A DNA stretch of 64,000 bases. Source: Endomychus coccineus (lineage: Eukaryota; Arthropoda; Insecta; Coleoptera; Endomychidae). The stretch lies in contig OY294068.1 in NCBI GenBank assembly GCA_958510875.1, forward strand, positions 157,640,388 to 157,704,387, given 5' to 3'. Position numbers and translations under genes: made by a program. The first letter of the stretch is position 1; every line of letters begins with the position of its first letter. The notes under the pieces are model-generated. The model had not been told where the DNA came from, did not search any database, and saw only the letters and a program-made list of their open reading frames with translations. This document shows, one piece after another, positions 10,775 to 25,700 of the stretch.

Positions 10775-13700
10775 CTAAAAAGCAATTACTGCTAATTTCA
10801 TTTTACAAAAACTACGAAATAAAGATAATGTTACAACTGGAAATGAGGAATGTAAAGCGTTGCTGTTGCCGATCTAGCGAGTCAACATGAAGATTGCGTA
10901 GTAAGGGTTGCTCATTATTTCCACGCCGCTACAGAATTACATTTCGCAAATAATAATACATAATTTAGAATTGTTATTGAACATATTATGGTGCTCAGTT
11001 ATACCTGTATAAAGTTCTTTAGGGTGCGATTCGTCGAGAGTTCCTCTTTCAGTATTCCATCTACATCCTTCCAAAAACAGGCCCCATATGCAGCAACCAT
11101 CTGGAAACCTAGTTTTAGGTTTTACCTGTAGTATCTGCAACATTTTTAGTTAATCTTACCACTGGATTCATGACGAACAAATTTTCACAAATTATGACCT
11201 AATACAATAACCGGTTCAATAAAAGAACGATGACACGGTTGTCCTTGTAGTTCAATAAAATACTATAATTCCATTTGAAAAACCGGAGATGGATGTCAGA
11301 AATACCACTTGGAATGTGGCTATCGCACCCAAAAACAATACAGTTCCGATTTTAACAAAAAATCTCATTTCAAAATAGACAACACAAACCGTATATCGTT
11401 TATTAAAAATGCTATTTGATAGCAAAAAAAGATTCAGGATGTTCTATTTGAAAAAACTGAGTTATTCACTGTTTTGTTTTGCGTTTGGGCATATCCTGTA
11501 TGTGGTAATTCGGAGTGGTTGAATAATAAGCACTGTAATGAAAATTCAGCCCTTTTTCACTCTTTCTTCGACCATAAAATATGAACGGTTCATAATTCGG
11601 TTATCAACTTCGAATACATTTTGAACAGAATCAAAAGGACTTTCGAATGATGCTACAATGTAGGGGGGTTTGTCATGAAAAAGCCATAAGTTTGGTGCTT
11701 CAGCGAAGCTCTGTAATTGATGAAAATAATTTTAAATTGTGTGGAATGTCCTGTTGATAGCTACCGTTGAAAAAAAAACGCTAGTCGATATCTCATTTAG
11801 CAACGGAGTATTTATGGGTACATATACTTGTAACATCTATATTTATGCGTTTCTCCAAGTATGTATTCAATGTAAATAATTAACAAAAACAGCAGCAAAC
11901 ATCATCATAAGCGCGAACTATTGACCCTACTCACACCATTTGCATAATCTTGATTCAATAGTTTTTCATCACAGGACAACTCAAAAAGTAAATCCAAAGA
12001 GGCAGCCCGAAATGACTTGACGAGCGCCGGCAGATGAAAACCTTAAAAATCGGTTGAAGTGAAATATTGGGATACAATATTGTGAAATATGTACTAAAAA
12101 GGTTTTTGACTTTTGCTCATCATATATTAGAAGCTATTTTTAGAATAACTGCAGGCGTCTTATTCTCTTTTGACCTTGGGGTACAAACTCAATTTTTCTG
12201 TCTAACTATCATTTTTCTTCTAATTTTACCGTGAGGAGTACGCTTGTGCGTAAAAGTATATACTCATCTTGCTGTTTGAAGTGCCTGTGTTGATAGTTTA
12301 ATTTTTAGACTTTGTGTTTGTGCTCACCTCCTATACCCATTTCAACCTTGGAAGTTTCTTGCAATTGGTGTACAAGGTAGATATCAAGATGTGGTATCAA
12401 TTTTCAGTACCTTAGTTATCACTTTATCATGAACTAGGAGGATAAGTGTCAAAGGCAATACCAGTATTTCATGATATAACACGAATGTGATAACAATCCA
12501 GAATTATTCAAGAAGCGCAAAACAAGATCCTTCAATATTTTGCTGAAAACCCCTGAGTAACAACAGTCGTTCAGTCAACTATCTCAAACTGAGATATCAA
12601 AAAACATCCTCTGGAAGAATTCATACGAATGTAGAACATGCACAACGTTGCCAGATACGACATTTTCATAAAAACCCGTCAAGTCAAGGTTGTCAAAGAG
12701 TCATTATCTGAGAAATTCAAGAGTTGATGCTACTAATCTAAGCAAAGTTATATAAGCATGTATAGGGTGCGGGAAAATATACCCAGCCAAGTTTTTAAGC
12801 TATTGCATATAGCTTTTATCGCGGGCTTTGAGCGCGGCGACCGAATCTAGAAAAAAAAAACAAAAGATTTAGATTTCCGTAACGGAAATCTAAAAAAACA
12901 AAAAACAAATACTGTAACGAAATATCCTGACACCCACCATTCCGCCTACCATGTAGCTCGGCCGAGCTTAAAATGGTCGAAATGTTAACTTTGAACATTT
13001 TAAAAGGTCGTGATAGCCCCAAACTGGGACGTAAACTGTTTTGAATTGGTTAATTTTCGATAAATCGAATGACGTTCACGTGAGAGGCGCGTAGCTCGCG
13101 AGTTAGAAAAAGTGCAAATTTACAGTACATAGTACGTCTTAACGAAGACTTTTCGCTCCATTTCGTTAGTTTATGAACGGGGCCAACTAAATAGCATAGT
13201 CTCGGGCCCCAAAATGTCGATTAAATAGGAAAATTTAATTAAAACAGTTTTAGGTATTCTCAGCTGTCACCTACTAGCAACTGACGTGCCACGTACGAAA
13301 GGGAATTTTCTAGCTACTTAAATATACCGAAAGCGGTTTTGTAAAAGCTAGCGGCCCATAGCCCAAAATACAACTGGCGCCGGCCGCACGGGGTTCGAAA
13401 CGGCCCCAAATTAACAAAATAGAGGTAAAATGTATAAACTCTAACTTACGTGCAGCGAGCTCATGGAGGCATATGTCAAAATGTTTGCGTTCGTAGCTAA
13501 TTACATAAGACGTCTGGCGTTCATGCAATTGTGTTTTTATACAATTCGAACCTTCTAATTTCGATAGGCCACGTGAAAATAACCGTCACGACAATCTAGA
13601 CAACTCTATTTTGAGTAGTAGCATAACTTTGCTCAATATTTCAGCTGGAATTTGCGCAAATTCTTCAAGAATATTTGCCTTTAAGTGTTCTAACGTTTGT

Positions 13701-16700
13701 GGGCGATTAACGTAGACTTTATTTTTCAAGTATCACAACAAGAAAAAATCTGGTGCCCTCAAATCAGGGGAATGAGGCGGCCACACAACATCTTCATTTT
13801 TTGAAAACAGCCTGGCAGGGGAAATGTTTGCTGGAACCAGAAGTTTTCCATACCAAGCTCTTCCAACTGTAGTTAGTTCATTAACAGTAACTGCATTGTC
13901 CCTGGCATCTTCAAAAAAGAAGAGTTCAATAATGATTAGTTCGGAGCATATTGCGCTCCAAACAACGACTAATTGATCAAACCACGTTGAACGTTGAATA
14001 AAATGATGGTTTTCTGTTCGTCAAAAATTTACTTCATTATCAAATTTTGCCAAAAATTGGGTTCGTAACGATTTATGAGTATTCCAACGTCTTTGAATAT
14101 CAATTGCCGTAGTTTGAACACAGTTTGAAGTGCAAAATTCTTCTTAGAGTCCGTTCAGACAATCATAATCGCGCCACACGTCTTCTTGTGGAAGTTGTTG
14201 GTTCTGCCTGAACGCATATTGATGCTGAACGTCAGCCCGAACAAGCCCAATATTTTCGTTTGAACGATGTCTTCCATTACGCTTCACATCACTTACTGTG
14301 TCATTATGTAAAAACGTATTTGCTAAACGACGAACTGTTTCTCCGTGTGGAGCTCTTCGACCGGGATACGCTCTCCTAAAAGCGCGTTGAGTTAAAATTA
14401 TCGAAGAAGAGTTATGGAAATACAATTTAACAATTTCCATGGCTGGGTACATTTTGCCGCACCCCATATATCTGAAGATATCCATATTTACATCCGCCTT
14501 TAATCGGCTGTGCCTCATTAATAGGCCTCGAGACCATCATGGTTGGGTAGAACAAGTTAGAATTACTAGTAATTTTAACCTGTGGTTCAGAGATCAATCG
14601 TCCACACTTAGTTGTGATCATTCAACCTACACCGACAGGATATAACATCAATGAAACAGATACCTACCTACCAGTGGCTGATCTATATGCTGGAGGAAAT
14701 TAAGCATAGGATTTACAAGCAGATGATAGGAATAAGATATTTATTAGCTGAGAAGAGTTCTGCTTCTGAATTTAATCTGCTCAAAAACATTTATAATGAG
14801 CAGCAGATGTGAAAGTCTAAATATATGTGAGAATGACAGAGGTTCATCTAGTTTCGTCGTACTGAAGAATTAGATTTTTGAAAAATACAAGCTTTCAAAT
14901 ATGTTATATTCTCATTCACTTACCTGGAATTTGAAGCTGATGGTGTCTATAGACAGTAAGTATTTCCTAGCGAAATTTTGTAATGTACCAGTTAGAAAAG
15001 CTTGCGGGAAATAGAATCCAGAAATCCAAAACACAGGAGGAACACCTTGGTTGATCCATGTCATTAGGAAGTCTAAACGTGCGTGAAGATCCGTCACCCA
15101 AGCTCCTAGAATTTGAAATCATGCGATTTGTTTCATTATAAACGCTGTTCACAATGTGAAAAAAATGACCTAGTAGGTAATTTTGTGCAACCAATTTATT
15201 TGAACCAGGAATATTTGATTCCAACAGTCGGTTGTTACACTTTCCTAGGTTGCCGGATAAAATATATTTTATTCAATTGACTTGGCATATATTCGTTGCG
15301 AATCTAAATTATAATAGAATGTAACTTCAGAAGTACAGAAATAGATCTCAGGATTGTAATTCGAATTACATTGACGTCGTGTGCTGTGTAAACTGCAAAA
15401 TTTTCGAAGCCACTAATATGATCTAGTGTAGAACAAATGGTATCACCCATAATAAATTACTTCGAAGGGAACGTGGAAATAGAAGGCCATATCTTCATAT
15501 CACTGCAGTTAGAGGCAAAGTTGCTGCTGCTTTACCACTGAGTGTATCAATAGTCAAAAACATCGCAGGAAAACGAAGCAAAGCTGAAGCACTTACAAGT
15601 CTAAGAAGAAAACGACAACGGGCTAAAAAGTGGCTGTAAATATAGCTGATTTTGAACAGAGTGCAATGAATGTTATTTTGATATGTTCAGAAACAAGGGA
15701 GATATAACTTTAAATACACTACCAGAACAATACCAGGAACGTGAAATGATATATGTTTTCTTATGTGTTCAGTTAATGTCATTGCATCCAAAAATAAGTA
15801 TAAAAATAACTAATAATGATTTTTGACCCAGTATGAATTATATATAAATTCTAGGAAAATAGGTCAAATTTCGTATTTACTTACGTTTCGGTCTCACGAC
15901 CATTATTATGTCTAAAACGGGATTTCTTAAAACTAATTGTATCAGCACAAAGCGTCCTTATCGCACCAATTTCAATTAAAAATACCCACGTCGCCGAAAC
16001 GAACAGAAACACGAATAATCGAAATTGTAATTCGTTTTTAATAATATATGTTGAAATGTTGCCTCTCGATATTTTAGAGTCACCAGCCGCCACTGGTTAT
16101 GGTGTAAGGAGAAGGCATAGCAAATGCGCCCAACCATTTCTGCAAAACGAAAATTTCGGAATGTTAATATTCCCTTGCATTGACAATTTTTTTTCCACGA
16201 AACAACCAAGCCGTCGATAACAACATTTTCTCATTTCATTTTGGTGATAATTAACTACTTGAACTTTGTTATTCGTAATCTTTAAAATGCTTAGCAACTG
16301 AGGATCATAAAATATAAGCAAGAAAAGGGATAAATAAAGATTATGACGTTGCGTTTCCTTACCCAGAGGTTTCAAAGACGGATACGCCTTAGCAGCCCAC
16401 AATGCTGGTACAATATTGCTGAACAAACTTCGGAACATCTTCTCCAGAGCTTCTGACATGACCACTAAACCTTTCAGAGCTTTCAGTAAGTCTGATAACG
16501 TGCCTGATATCACTGTCAATAATCTGTTGTATCGGATAGCCTCCTGCATCACAACTGTGTTCAGAGATTCCTCATACATCACTGGGTATCTGGGGAAGAA
16601 ATCAACCACTGAAGAACCAGATCAATTTTTGTATGAATGTAATTGGATCGCCACTCATCAACCGGAATGGCAAGTATGATACATTTGGTCGTTCCAGAAT

Positions 16701-19700
16701 TTAGCTCGACTGCTGTGACGTCAAAGTGAGAAACAAGGAATTCAGATTGATGGAGAGCCTGGTTAGCTTTTTATGAGGTTTTCAATTTGATAATGTCGAT
16801 AGGTATAAATCTTGTTGTAGGAAGCTTTTAAACCGGTTATTGTTAGGGAAAGTAGTTCGTACTACATTTCTGCCATTTTTTCTTGTTTCAAGTTCGGTGG
16901 ATTGTCAAAGTAGGAAACTTTAAGTGCATCCAGAGAGATAGATATCTGTATAATACAATCCAGAAAGATAAAGTTGCTAGTTGAATGAAATTTCCCAGTT
17001 CTTTCCAAATGACAACTGTTTGAATTCTAGAAATTCCAAAGTTCATGGTTCCTGTAATTTGTCATCTGAAAGATGATTCCATCTCAAGTGGTACACTGAA
17101 TTTGAATGACAAATTGCATAGTTTTAATGGAAATATTACTAGTTAAAGCAATTCACAATTTTGAAAAAGGTATAATTGGAAAACAAATGAAAAAAATTGA
17201 CCTGTTTGAGAGTTTCTTCAAAAATTACTGGGTGTTAATGCATATATGAAGAATTTTTCTCCGGTGGATGATCAGGAGTCATGTGGAGTTTAGAATCTAA
17301 ACAAGACAAGGTAATGTCGTGAATCCGTAATAAGACTTTTCTAGGAACTAAGAAAACGGTATCAATATGAAGGCAGGGACCTGCGAAGAGCATTGACGTG
17401 TGATAGCAACCAACAAGTATGTGCACTCCTTGTAATTTCACCTACGCAGAATTGATTTCATACGTTCTTTTAAATCAAAAATTTCTTATCTCAAGGCATT
17501 AAAATACAGTCCACGATTTCTCTTCTTATCATGAATTCACGAAGTTACCTTTAGTCGAGGAAATAAAGCACTAAAATAGACCAAACCTTCTAAAACTTGT
17601 CGCCGTTGGATGAATTAAGATGCGGTTTTCTGCATTCGATTCAGAAAGTGACTTAGAAAATTTGTTCGATATTTTTTTTTTGCGGAAAAAATGTATTGCA
17701 TTTCTATAGGCAAAAAAGCACTGAGTGCACTTTTTGAACTGAATAAAAAAAACGGACTCGGGGGTTTTTGAGGTTGCTGAACACGAATATGCTATCTAGA
17801 AAATTCCCTGAGGTCCCCTTGGACCTCCCCCGAGGTATCCGGGCGTCCTGACGCCCTAGATATCGATGAAATTAATTTAAAAAAATATTTTTAATGTTTG
17901 TTAACTGTTCAAAAGGTGATATAAAGGTTGCTAGTGATGATTAAGAAGTGAAAAAACTTCTGCATCACCTGGTGTACCCTGAGTCCGGGTAACCACGTCA
18001 TCTTCTAGGAATTTGATAAGCGCTTTCCAACACCCCTTCTCGCTGTCGCAGGTTCTAATCATTGTAGTCCCAATAGGATCAACATCCTTCGGAATGGTTC
18101 TCTGGCTAGCGGCTTCGTGAATAGATCAGCTAACATGTCGCTAGATGGACAGTACAGCACATCGATAATCCCCTTCTCACGTAGATCTCGAATTTGATGA
18201 TAACATACATCAATATGCTTGGTTCGAGCTCCTGAATTACTCGATTCAATCAATCGAATACACCCTTGATTGTCTTCGTACATAGTTGTTGGACCATCAA
18301 CTGAAATATACATGTCCACGAGCAGCTGTCTGATCCACAACAACTCCCTACTAGCAAACGACGTAGCAACGTACTCCGCCTCCGTGGAAGACATGGCAAC
18401 TGACGCTTGTTTTCTACTTGACCAGACTACTGCTCCTTCTCCAAGCAAGAAGACATAACCACTTGTAGACTTTCGATCAGTCCTGTCCCCAGCCCAATCT
18501 GCATCTGCGAAACATTTCAATTCTAAACTTCCATTCGAGGATAAACGAAGTTTCTTATCAACTGTGGATGCGAGATACCGCATCACTCGCTTTACAGCGT
18601 TCCAGTCTTGTTGGGTAGGTTTCTCTACACGACGACTGAGTAGACTAACTGCAACCGCAATGTCTGGTCTAGACACTGTAGCAATATACAACAATGATCC
18701 TATTGCTTTTCTATACGACGTGTTGTTTCCTAACTCTGTACTGGTACTCGTTTCTGCAGACATAAAACTAGTTTCCATCGGAGTAGCTGCAGGTTTCGGT
18801 TCCGTTAAACCGTAGTTCTCCAACATTTTTGTAATTTTTGTTCTTTGATTGAGCAGAAATGAACCATCTGCTTGACGTTCGACTTGAATTCCCAAATAAT
18901 GACTAACACAACCTAAGTCCTTAATGTCGAAATAATCCTGCAATTTTCTGCTAACTTTCTCGGTTGATTCTTCAGATTTACCAGCCACCAGAACATCATC
19001 TACATACAAGAGAACGTAAGTAATGCTTCCATCGTTTTCCTTCCTCGAATAGAGACATTGGTCTGCATTCCCCTGTTGAAATCCAATCTCTAAGAAAACT
19101 TCCCCTGCTCTCTTATTCCACACGCGAGCAGATTGTTTCAAACCATACAAGCTTTTTCGCAATTTCAGCACTTTATTTTCCTGACCAGGTTCCTCGAAAC
19201 CCTGTGGTTGCTCCATATATATATCTTCAATCAGCTCACCGTTGAGATATGCACTTTTGACATCCAGTTGTCGAACATAAAGACTTCTCAGTGCAGCTAT
19301 GACGAACAATACTCGAATAGTCTCATGTTTAACAACTGGGGCGAACGTTTCGTCGTAATCTTCTCCGAAAATCTGCGAAAAACCTCTGGCTACCAAGCGA
19401 GCCTTATAAGTGTGGATATGACCATTGCCGTCCAACTTCGCTTTGAACACCCACTTACAAGAAATGGATTTCATTCCTGGTGGCAGTTTCGCCAATTCCC
19501 ATACTCTATACTGATTGAGAGATAATATTTCCTGTTCTGCTGCAGCAAACCATAAACTTTGTTCACGTTGTGTCATCTGCAACATTTCGTTCCACGACTT
19601 CGGCTCCCTGACATGGTCCGCATGCACCTTGTATGTAAGTCTCACTGGAGGTACATTCTTGTTACTTCGTTTCGAAACTCGTATCTGTACTTCTGAACTC

Positions 19701-22700
19701 TCTGGTGCATCGTCATACTTATCAGAACTGTGCCCTGTTACTTCTTCTCCGGAATTCTGTGTATCTTCGTCGGCTTCACTCATATCAACTTGAACACCTT
19801 CCATTGTAGCTGCAGAATGTGGAATGATGTCAATTACCCCTTCGGTATATGTACTGCCTACCAAAACTGGATGTTCGGTACCTTTTTCAATTATGCGCAC
19901 CGATCTGCTGATCCAAACTTTGCTTGTTTTCGGGTCTAAAATCCTGTATCCTTTGGTATTACCATCGTACCCTACCAGGACGCCTTCTTCCGCCTTGTCA
20001 TCCCACTTCCTTCGTTTTTGTTTGGGAACTAGTGAGAAAACTTTCGATCCAAAAACTCGAACATGGCTTAAATCTGGTTTCATACCTGTAAATAGCTCAA
20101 CTGGAGTTTTGTCTATGCTTCTATTTGTCAAGCGGTTCTGCAAATATGTTGCCATAAGAACTGCTTCTCCCCAGAAACGATTGTGAAGTCCTGCGTCCAG
20201 CAGCATGCATTTAGCAGATTCTGTCAATGATCTGTTCTTCCTCTCTGCAACTCCATTCTGTTGCGGAGTATAAGGAACGGTGACCTGATGCTGTATACCC
20301 TCTTTCTTCAGAAAATCCCTCAGCTCCTGAGAAACATACTCTTTACCATTATCTGTCCGAATGGCAATGGGTTTCCTTTCAAATCTCGTTGACATCTGCG
20401 CAATATATTCTCGAACAACCCCTGCCACCTCATCCTTGGACTTGATCAGTCTCACTACAGTAAAACGCGAATGATCGTCGATGAGTGTCAAGAAATATCT
20501 GTTTCCACTTGGCGTTGAAGTCTGCATCGGTCCGCACAAATCAGAGTGAATTAGTCTCAATGGTGCCTCTTCTCTTCGATTGCTATCAGGAAACTTAGTC
20601 TGAGTTAATTTCCCTTTCAAGCAATTTTCGCAAACTACCTCTTGCGAACATGCAGATACTTGGATTCCTGTGGCTAAGTTTTCATTGATCAATCTTTTTA
20701 TCGCAACTGGATCTCTGTGGCCCAATCGACGGTGCCACTGATGCAAACAAACCGCTTCTTTCGCTAAGTTAACTGTCGTCGGTATTACGGTTTCGAGTCT
20801 GAATAAATTTCCGTTGCTCCTTGCTTCTGCGATAATCTCCTGATCCTTGTATATGCCACACTTGTCCCTCTCAAAGATTACTCGGTAACCCTGTTCTGTT
20901 ACGCGCTTGACTGAAATTAGGCCATCATCCAACTGTGGAATATACAGCACATTTTTCAGTTGTACTTGTTTGCCTCCCTTTGGCAAATTGCAATGAAGTA
21001 GGCCTTCTCCAACTCCAGCTGCTGACACCGATGAACCATCAGCGAGAAAAACTGTAGCAGTGGTTTTACGAATCGATGAGAAAAAATTTCGGTCATTTGT
21101 CATATGGCTCGTCGCTCCGGAATCTATGCACCAACCCCGGATAATCGCACTGCCTGACTGATCCTGTGCTTTAAATGTCGTGTAGCTTTCTTTGTTACTA
21201 CTTTTACCCTCGATCAAAGATTTAGCTGATTCTGTACCAACTGACTTTTGCTGATCTTGAACTCTTTTGAATCGATAACAATCTACTTTTAAATGACCTG
21301 GTTTTTGACAATAATAACAGACCCGAGTCTCTTTGTGATTTTTATTTACTTTGTCACTTCTTTCTGTTTTATTTTTAAAACTACGACTAACCTTGTTTGA
21401 TCCTGTTGCCGTTGACCGTAGCGCCACTTGTGTATCCCCTTTTCCCGATTCACTAGCTTCAGCGCGTCTTTCATATTCGTCAAGTATTTTTCCGGTCACA
21501 TATTCCACCGTCAAATCTGCTTCGTCACGTCCCTCGAGCGCTGTGACAAGCCCTGAAAATGATTCTGGAAGACTTACCAGCAAAACTGCTACGACCTCTT
21601 CATCCTCGAGAGCTTTGCCTGATCCTCTCAGCAAACCGACCACTTCCATTATTGCATCTATATGAGTGCTCATTGGTCCCCCACGATATTGTATTCCATA
21701 CAATTTTCGTCTCAAATATAACCTACTGCCAAACGTTGACCTCTCGTACTTCTTGGATAATGCTTGCCATGCATCGTACGCATCGTTCAAATGAGCATAA
21801 TGTATGAGTTGACCGTCCTCAATACTGAGGGTGATACACGCCATAGCTTTATTATTTTTCTTCTTCCATTCGTCGTTTACCATTTCTGGCTTTGGCTCAC
21901 TGACGATTTCCCACAAATCATCACGCACAAACACGGCTTTCAATTTCGCCTTCCAGAAAATGTAGTTACCTCCATTCAACAATGTAATGTTCAGTCTTGA
22001 GCTATCTTGCGTCATGTTGTATACCACAACTAGCAGTAGTCGATCAAGCCAAGAATAAAAAATTCACTCGCGCAATCTGAATGAGCCTGGGCCCATAACC
22101 TGATGAAAATTGTAGTTTCGGGAGAATGAAGAATTTACTGATATAATCTTTAAATCATTTATTGAATATACAATAATACTGTCAAGCGACATTCAACTAA
22201 AGTCAGAATACTTAAATTCATAGATCACTCATTAAAAACGAAGTGAAACAATAGAACTTATACGCGGAATGTTGAATCTGCGGCAAGCGCTTTCCAACAG
22301 TATGATACTCACAATGTTCTGCTAAGATTTACAAAATTGATACTGTGTTGTTCGGTATCAGTATGCGCAAAAATATCAGAACGAAATTGAGGTCAACATT
22401 TTACTCCCCACAGAACTTACTTTTTTATTACTGCATCTAGGTCGAAGCGCGGTGGTAATTCATCCAATATCTGTCTCGCTATGCTGATTGTTACTTCTTC
22501 CTGACTTGAAGCGGCACCACCAACTTCCTTAGGCTGAAGAGCTAAAAGTGTTGAGAGACAACTGGATGTGAGAGCCTGTGCAAACGTTATATCTGCGTTT
22601 GAATGCATGCCAAATACTTCCGGATCATCGTTGATTGGAAACGTTTTAATGTAATCTATGATATCCAGATATATCGCAGATTCTGGAAGCTATAAACAAG

Positions 22701-25700
22701 ATTACAATCAAAGTTTAGTTAAAGCAAGTATTTATAATGATTTAAATGTGGTTTGAATTAAACCCATTCGATCATGATATACATACAGGGAAATATATCA
22801 ATGAGTACCAGTTACATTGTGGATGTACCGGCTGCCCTTTGGATGGGACGTTAATTCACCTGTCCGAGTCCGTAGATATTGGGCTCGTTAAAATATCAGC
22901 AGCTCCGGTCGGAATGTCATACTCGGGGTCCGGCAAAATTTTCGGTAGGACAAGTGGTAGCATAAATAAACATACAACAACACTTTCAATTGGCATTTTA
23001 TATTCACCGTGGCTAATGAACCCTTGAATGCAAATTACGAAATTCGAACAACCTCCTACAAACAGTTTCAAAGCCTTGGGCCAGCCTGTGTTGAACGAGA
23101 AGATTTTCAGCAAGATTCGTACCCCCACTTGGCAGTTTAGTTCAAGGGCAAGGCAAATCAAATGTGTACAAAGAAGGAATATCAATCAATCAATCACATT
23201 TCAAATGACCCGTTAACCTAGTATTACGAAAAATATATAAAAATAGAAGAAAAAATGACCTTGCCACTTGGAGTTTCTAAATCGAGAACAAAATGCAATA
23301 CCGGAAGCTTTACCACCTTGACCAACACCGCTGATGCGGGTTGAACATTAAATTCGGTATGTCAATAGTTAATTTGCTCGCTTCTAGGAACATTATAATA
23401 TTAATTATGTGAGTGGAAGGTACGAATTTTGCTTAATAGTTACTCATCTTGTTATCGAACGTATCTGTGTCTATTAAACTTCAGAAAATACCCAACCAAT
23501 GAAAGTGAATGAAGAGCTTATTCATATAAAAATGCAGATCTTATCAATTACCTGCTTGTAGACTCCAGATCTGTCGAACTGGTATCCCTCGTGAACAACA
23601 TTTTCGTCGTAGTAGTCACCCAAAATGTTCATCAAACATCTCCTGTCCCAATCATCTGTGACACGGCCACCATAATTGATGTGCCCCGCTGTATAGGTGA
23701 GAACTTTTAACGGGATCTCGGTATATTCCAACAGAAACATGTGCAACTGAGAAATGCAAATCTTCAAATCACCATCTGTGAACTCGTAGGGTATATTGAA
23801 ACCAAGAGGTCCGAATTTCCTCCTTTCGAGAAGGATCCCATGAAAAAGGCAAAGCGAGAACAGCAACCACTTGAAATCAGGCGCTTTGGGATGCTCAGAC
23901 TGGATGAAGTCCGTAAGTTCGACCACTTGATTCAAGTAAGCCCGCAGCATGTTCGCTTTAATGCCTGATGGAGGCTCTATCGTCATCTTGCTACCGTTCT
24001 GTAGAATGGACACAGGAAAGGAAGGTGATGGCGTGGACGTCAACCATAACCTGAAATCTCTGTGTGTGATATCCAAGTCTACAGTTTCTATTATTTGCTC
24101 CAAACGAGGCATCCAACTTGGAGCCAGATGACAATTCTGGAACAATTGAAAATTGTAAGGTTTGAGAATAATAAACAATACGAGATTCTAATAAATATGG
24201 TGCGAATAGCCAACGTTGAGTGGTAAACAGATCATATCAAAACAATTCTGCACGGAATGGATCATATGATGTTATACTTCATTGGCAGTTTATTGATACA
24301 CCATTATTTCCCATCCTTCTACGGTTAGATCATTACCGAAGACAGTGGCAGAGGAAGTTACAAAATATACTTTGAATCATGCCGCATCTGAAATATTCAT
24401 CAGATGACATGATCCTGCACTAAATCGTGCATAACCTTCATCTTTATTTGAGTAATGATTTATATTTGCAACAAGTGCCTACCTGGAAGAATATCCACGA
24501 ACCAAGTTCCATACCAGACCTTATCAAAGCTTCGGCTCGCGGTCCCTGTCCCTGGCCCAACGATATTGAGAAAAGCCGTTTGGACATCCTCAATCTATCG
24601 GCGAATTTGTACAAATCCGCAGCAGGATCTGTCCCCGTGGATAGTACGAAAATTAGGGGAATGGTCGCACTGGATTCTTGGAACATCTCCCCGAAATCGG
24701 ATGTCTGGGGTTCGATAAAACGTTGTCCCAGTTGTTCCGCCAAGAACATCTGCATCGCATTTGTGACCTTGTCGGGACGGAGACATTTCAGCACTACCAT
24801 CTTTTGGAAACTGTCCAGTTTCTGTTCCATCGGAGCTGGGAGAGGTTGTCTGCAAAATGTGTAACTTTCGTTTAAGCACCCTGGTGATATTTTAAAAATA
24901 ATGGAAAAATGTTTCAACTGGGTTGAATCACTTCTCATACAGAATTAAACTCAAGCCGAACGGAAAATGTCACAATACTCTACTACCAAGGACATTATAG
25001 GGATGTTTAAAGTTGAATGATAACATCATGTGAGACACACAGTTGCACTTTTCGTCTCACTTAATTGCGAAATTACAAGCAACTTTCGTCGCCCAAAGTC
25101 AGCCCCAGTTGAAAGTTTGGAACGCAATCTCCCTCCACATTTTCAAATCTTAGTCAAGTTTATTGCAGCCGTTTTTCTTATCACTGCTTTTCATATAATC
25201 CAATTATTGCAATGAGAAGAGCAGTATTGTGATTACCAAGGAAACGAAACGATTTCACCCAATTTTTAAAACTGCCATCTCAATTATTGGTTAAATTTTT
25301 TTTTATAATCTGAATACACGATGGGGAATATAATATATAATGTTCGAAGAACATCGTATGAGCCAGCTGTGGAGCTGTTGGAAGACGAGCATTCGAAATT
25401 TTTCTTGAAGGTTTGGAGGTTATAGGCACAGGGAAAGACCTCACTAGTTATAAAGAGTTCCACAACTTCGCTGTTGGATAGAAAAAGTAAGTCTGGTAGA
25501 AAGAAGTTCGGCAGGTCTCGAACTTGACAATGAGGGGGCGTAGGTGAAATTTTTTACAATATACGTCTGATAACTCTTCTTTAACGAACGCATACCTAGC
25601 AACACTTTCCGGAAACGTATCATATTTTACAAGAAATCTCATGAATTTTCATAATTTTAACACATTATTTTTTGTCGTACCTCTTTTTGAATTTGCTTGG

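Larger units (their letters stand above)
15106..16362 (-). other. Dynein intron 18 (1.26 kb)
   Basis: Contains an unassigned basic reading frame (about 15458-15640, plus strand) and a Penelope-type terminal repeat (15.82-16.04 kb), both listed separately. The rest shows nothing recognisable. Confidence 0.55.
18018..22299 (-). mobile_element. Ty1/copia retrotransposon with truncated 3' LTR
   Basis: On the minus strand the order is 5' LTR (22299-22101), primer-binding site GGTTATGGGCCCAG, gag-pol, purine tract GAGAAGGGG and a 3' LTR stub. The primer site matches the copia type that uses an internal part of initiator tRNA-Met. Only the first 15 bases of a second LTR (TGTTGGAAAGCGCTT, 18032-18018) remain before unrelated sequence, so the element cannot complete a normal cycle despite an intact gene. 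Confidence 0.85.
16590..22420 (-). other. Dynein intron 17 (5.8 kb)
   Basis: Holds the copia element (18018-22299) and a repeat-like stretch at 17.75-17.88 kb. From 16.6 to 17.7 kb I see no gene or element. Confidence 0.6.

Noticed and set aside
13370..13415. GGTTCGAA string resembling a tRNA T-arm
   Set aside because: No acceptor, D-arm or anticodon arm can be folded around it.
18270..22000. Several plus-strand open frames of 60-130 codons
   Set aside because: They are antisense to the intact copia gag-pol and have no motifs of their own.
22261..22320. A second full copia LTR expected downstream of pol
   Set aside because: Beyond the shared 15 bases at 18018-18032 the sequence diverges completely from the 5' LTR, so no full 3' LTR is present.
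22856..23185. 109-codon minus-strand frame as a possible extra dynein exon
   Set aside because: Exons 16 and 17 join directly in frame to give the expected dynein sequence, and the frame does not match any dynein block.
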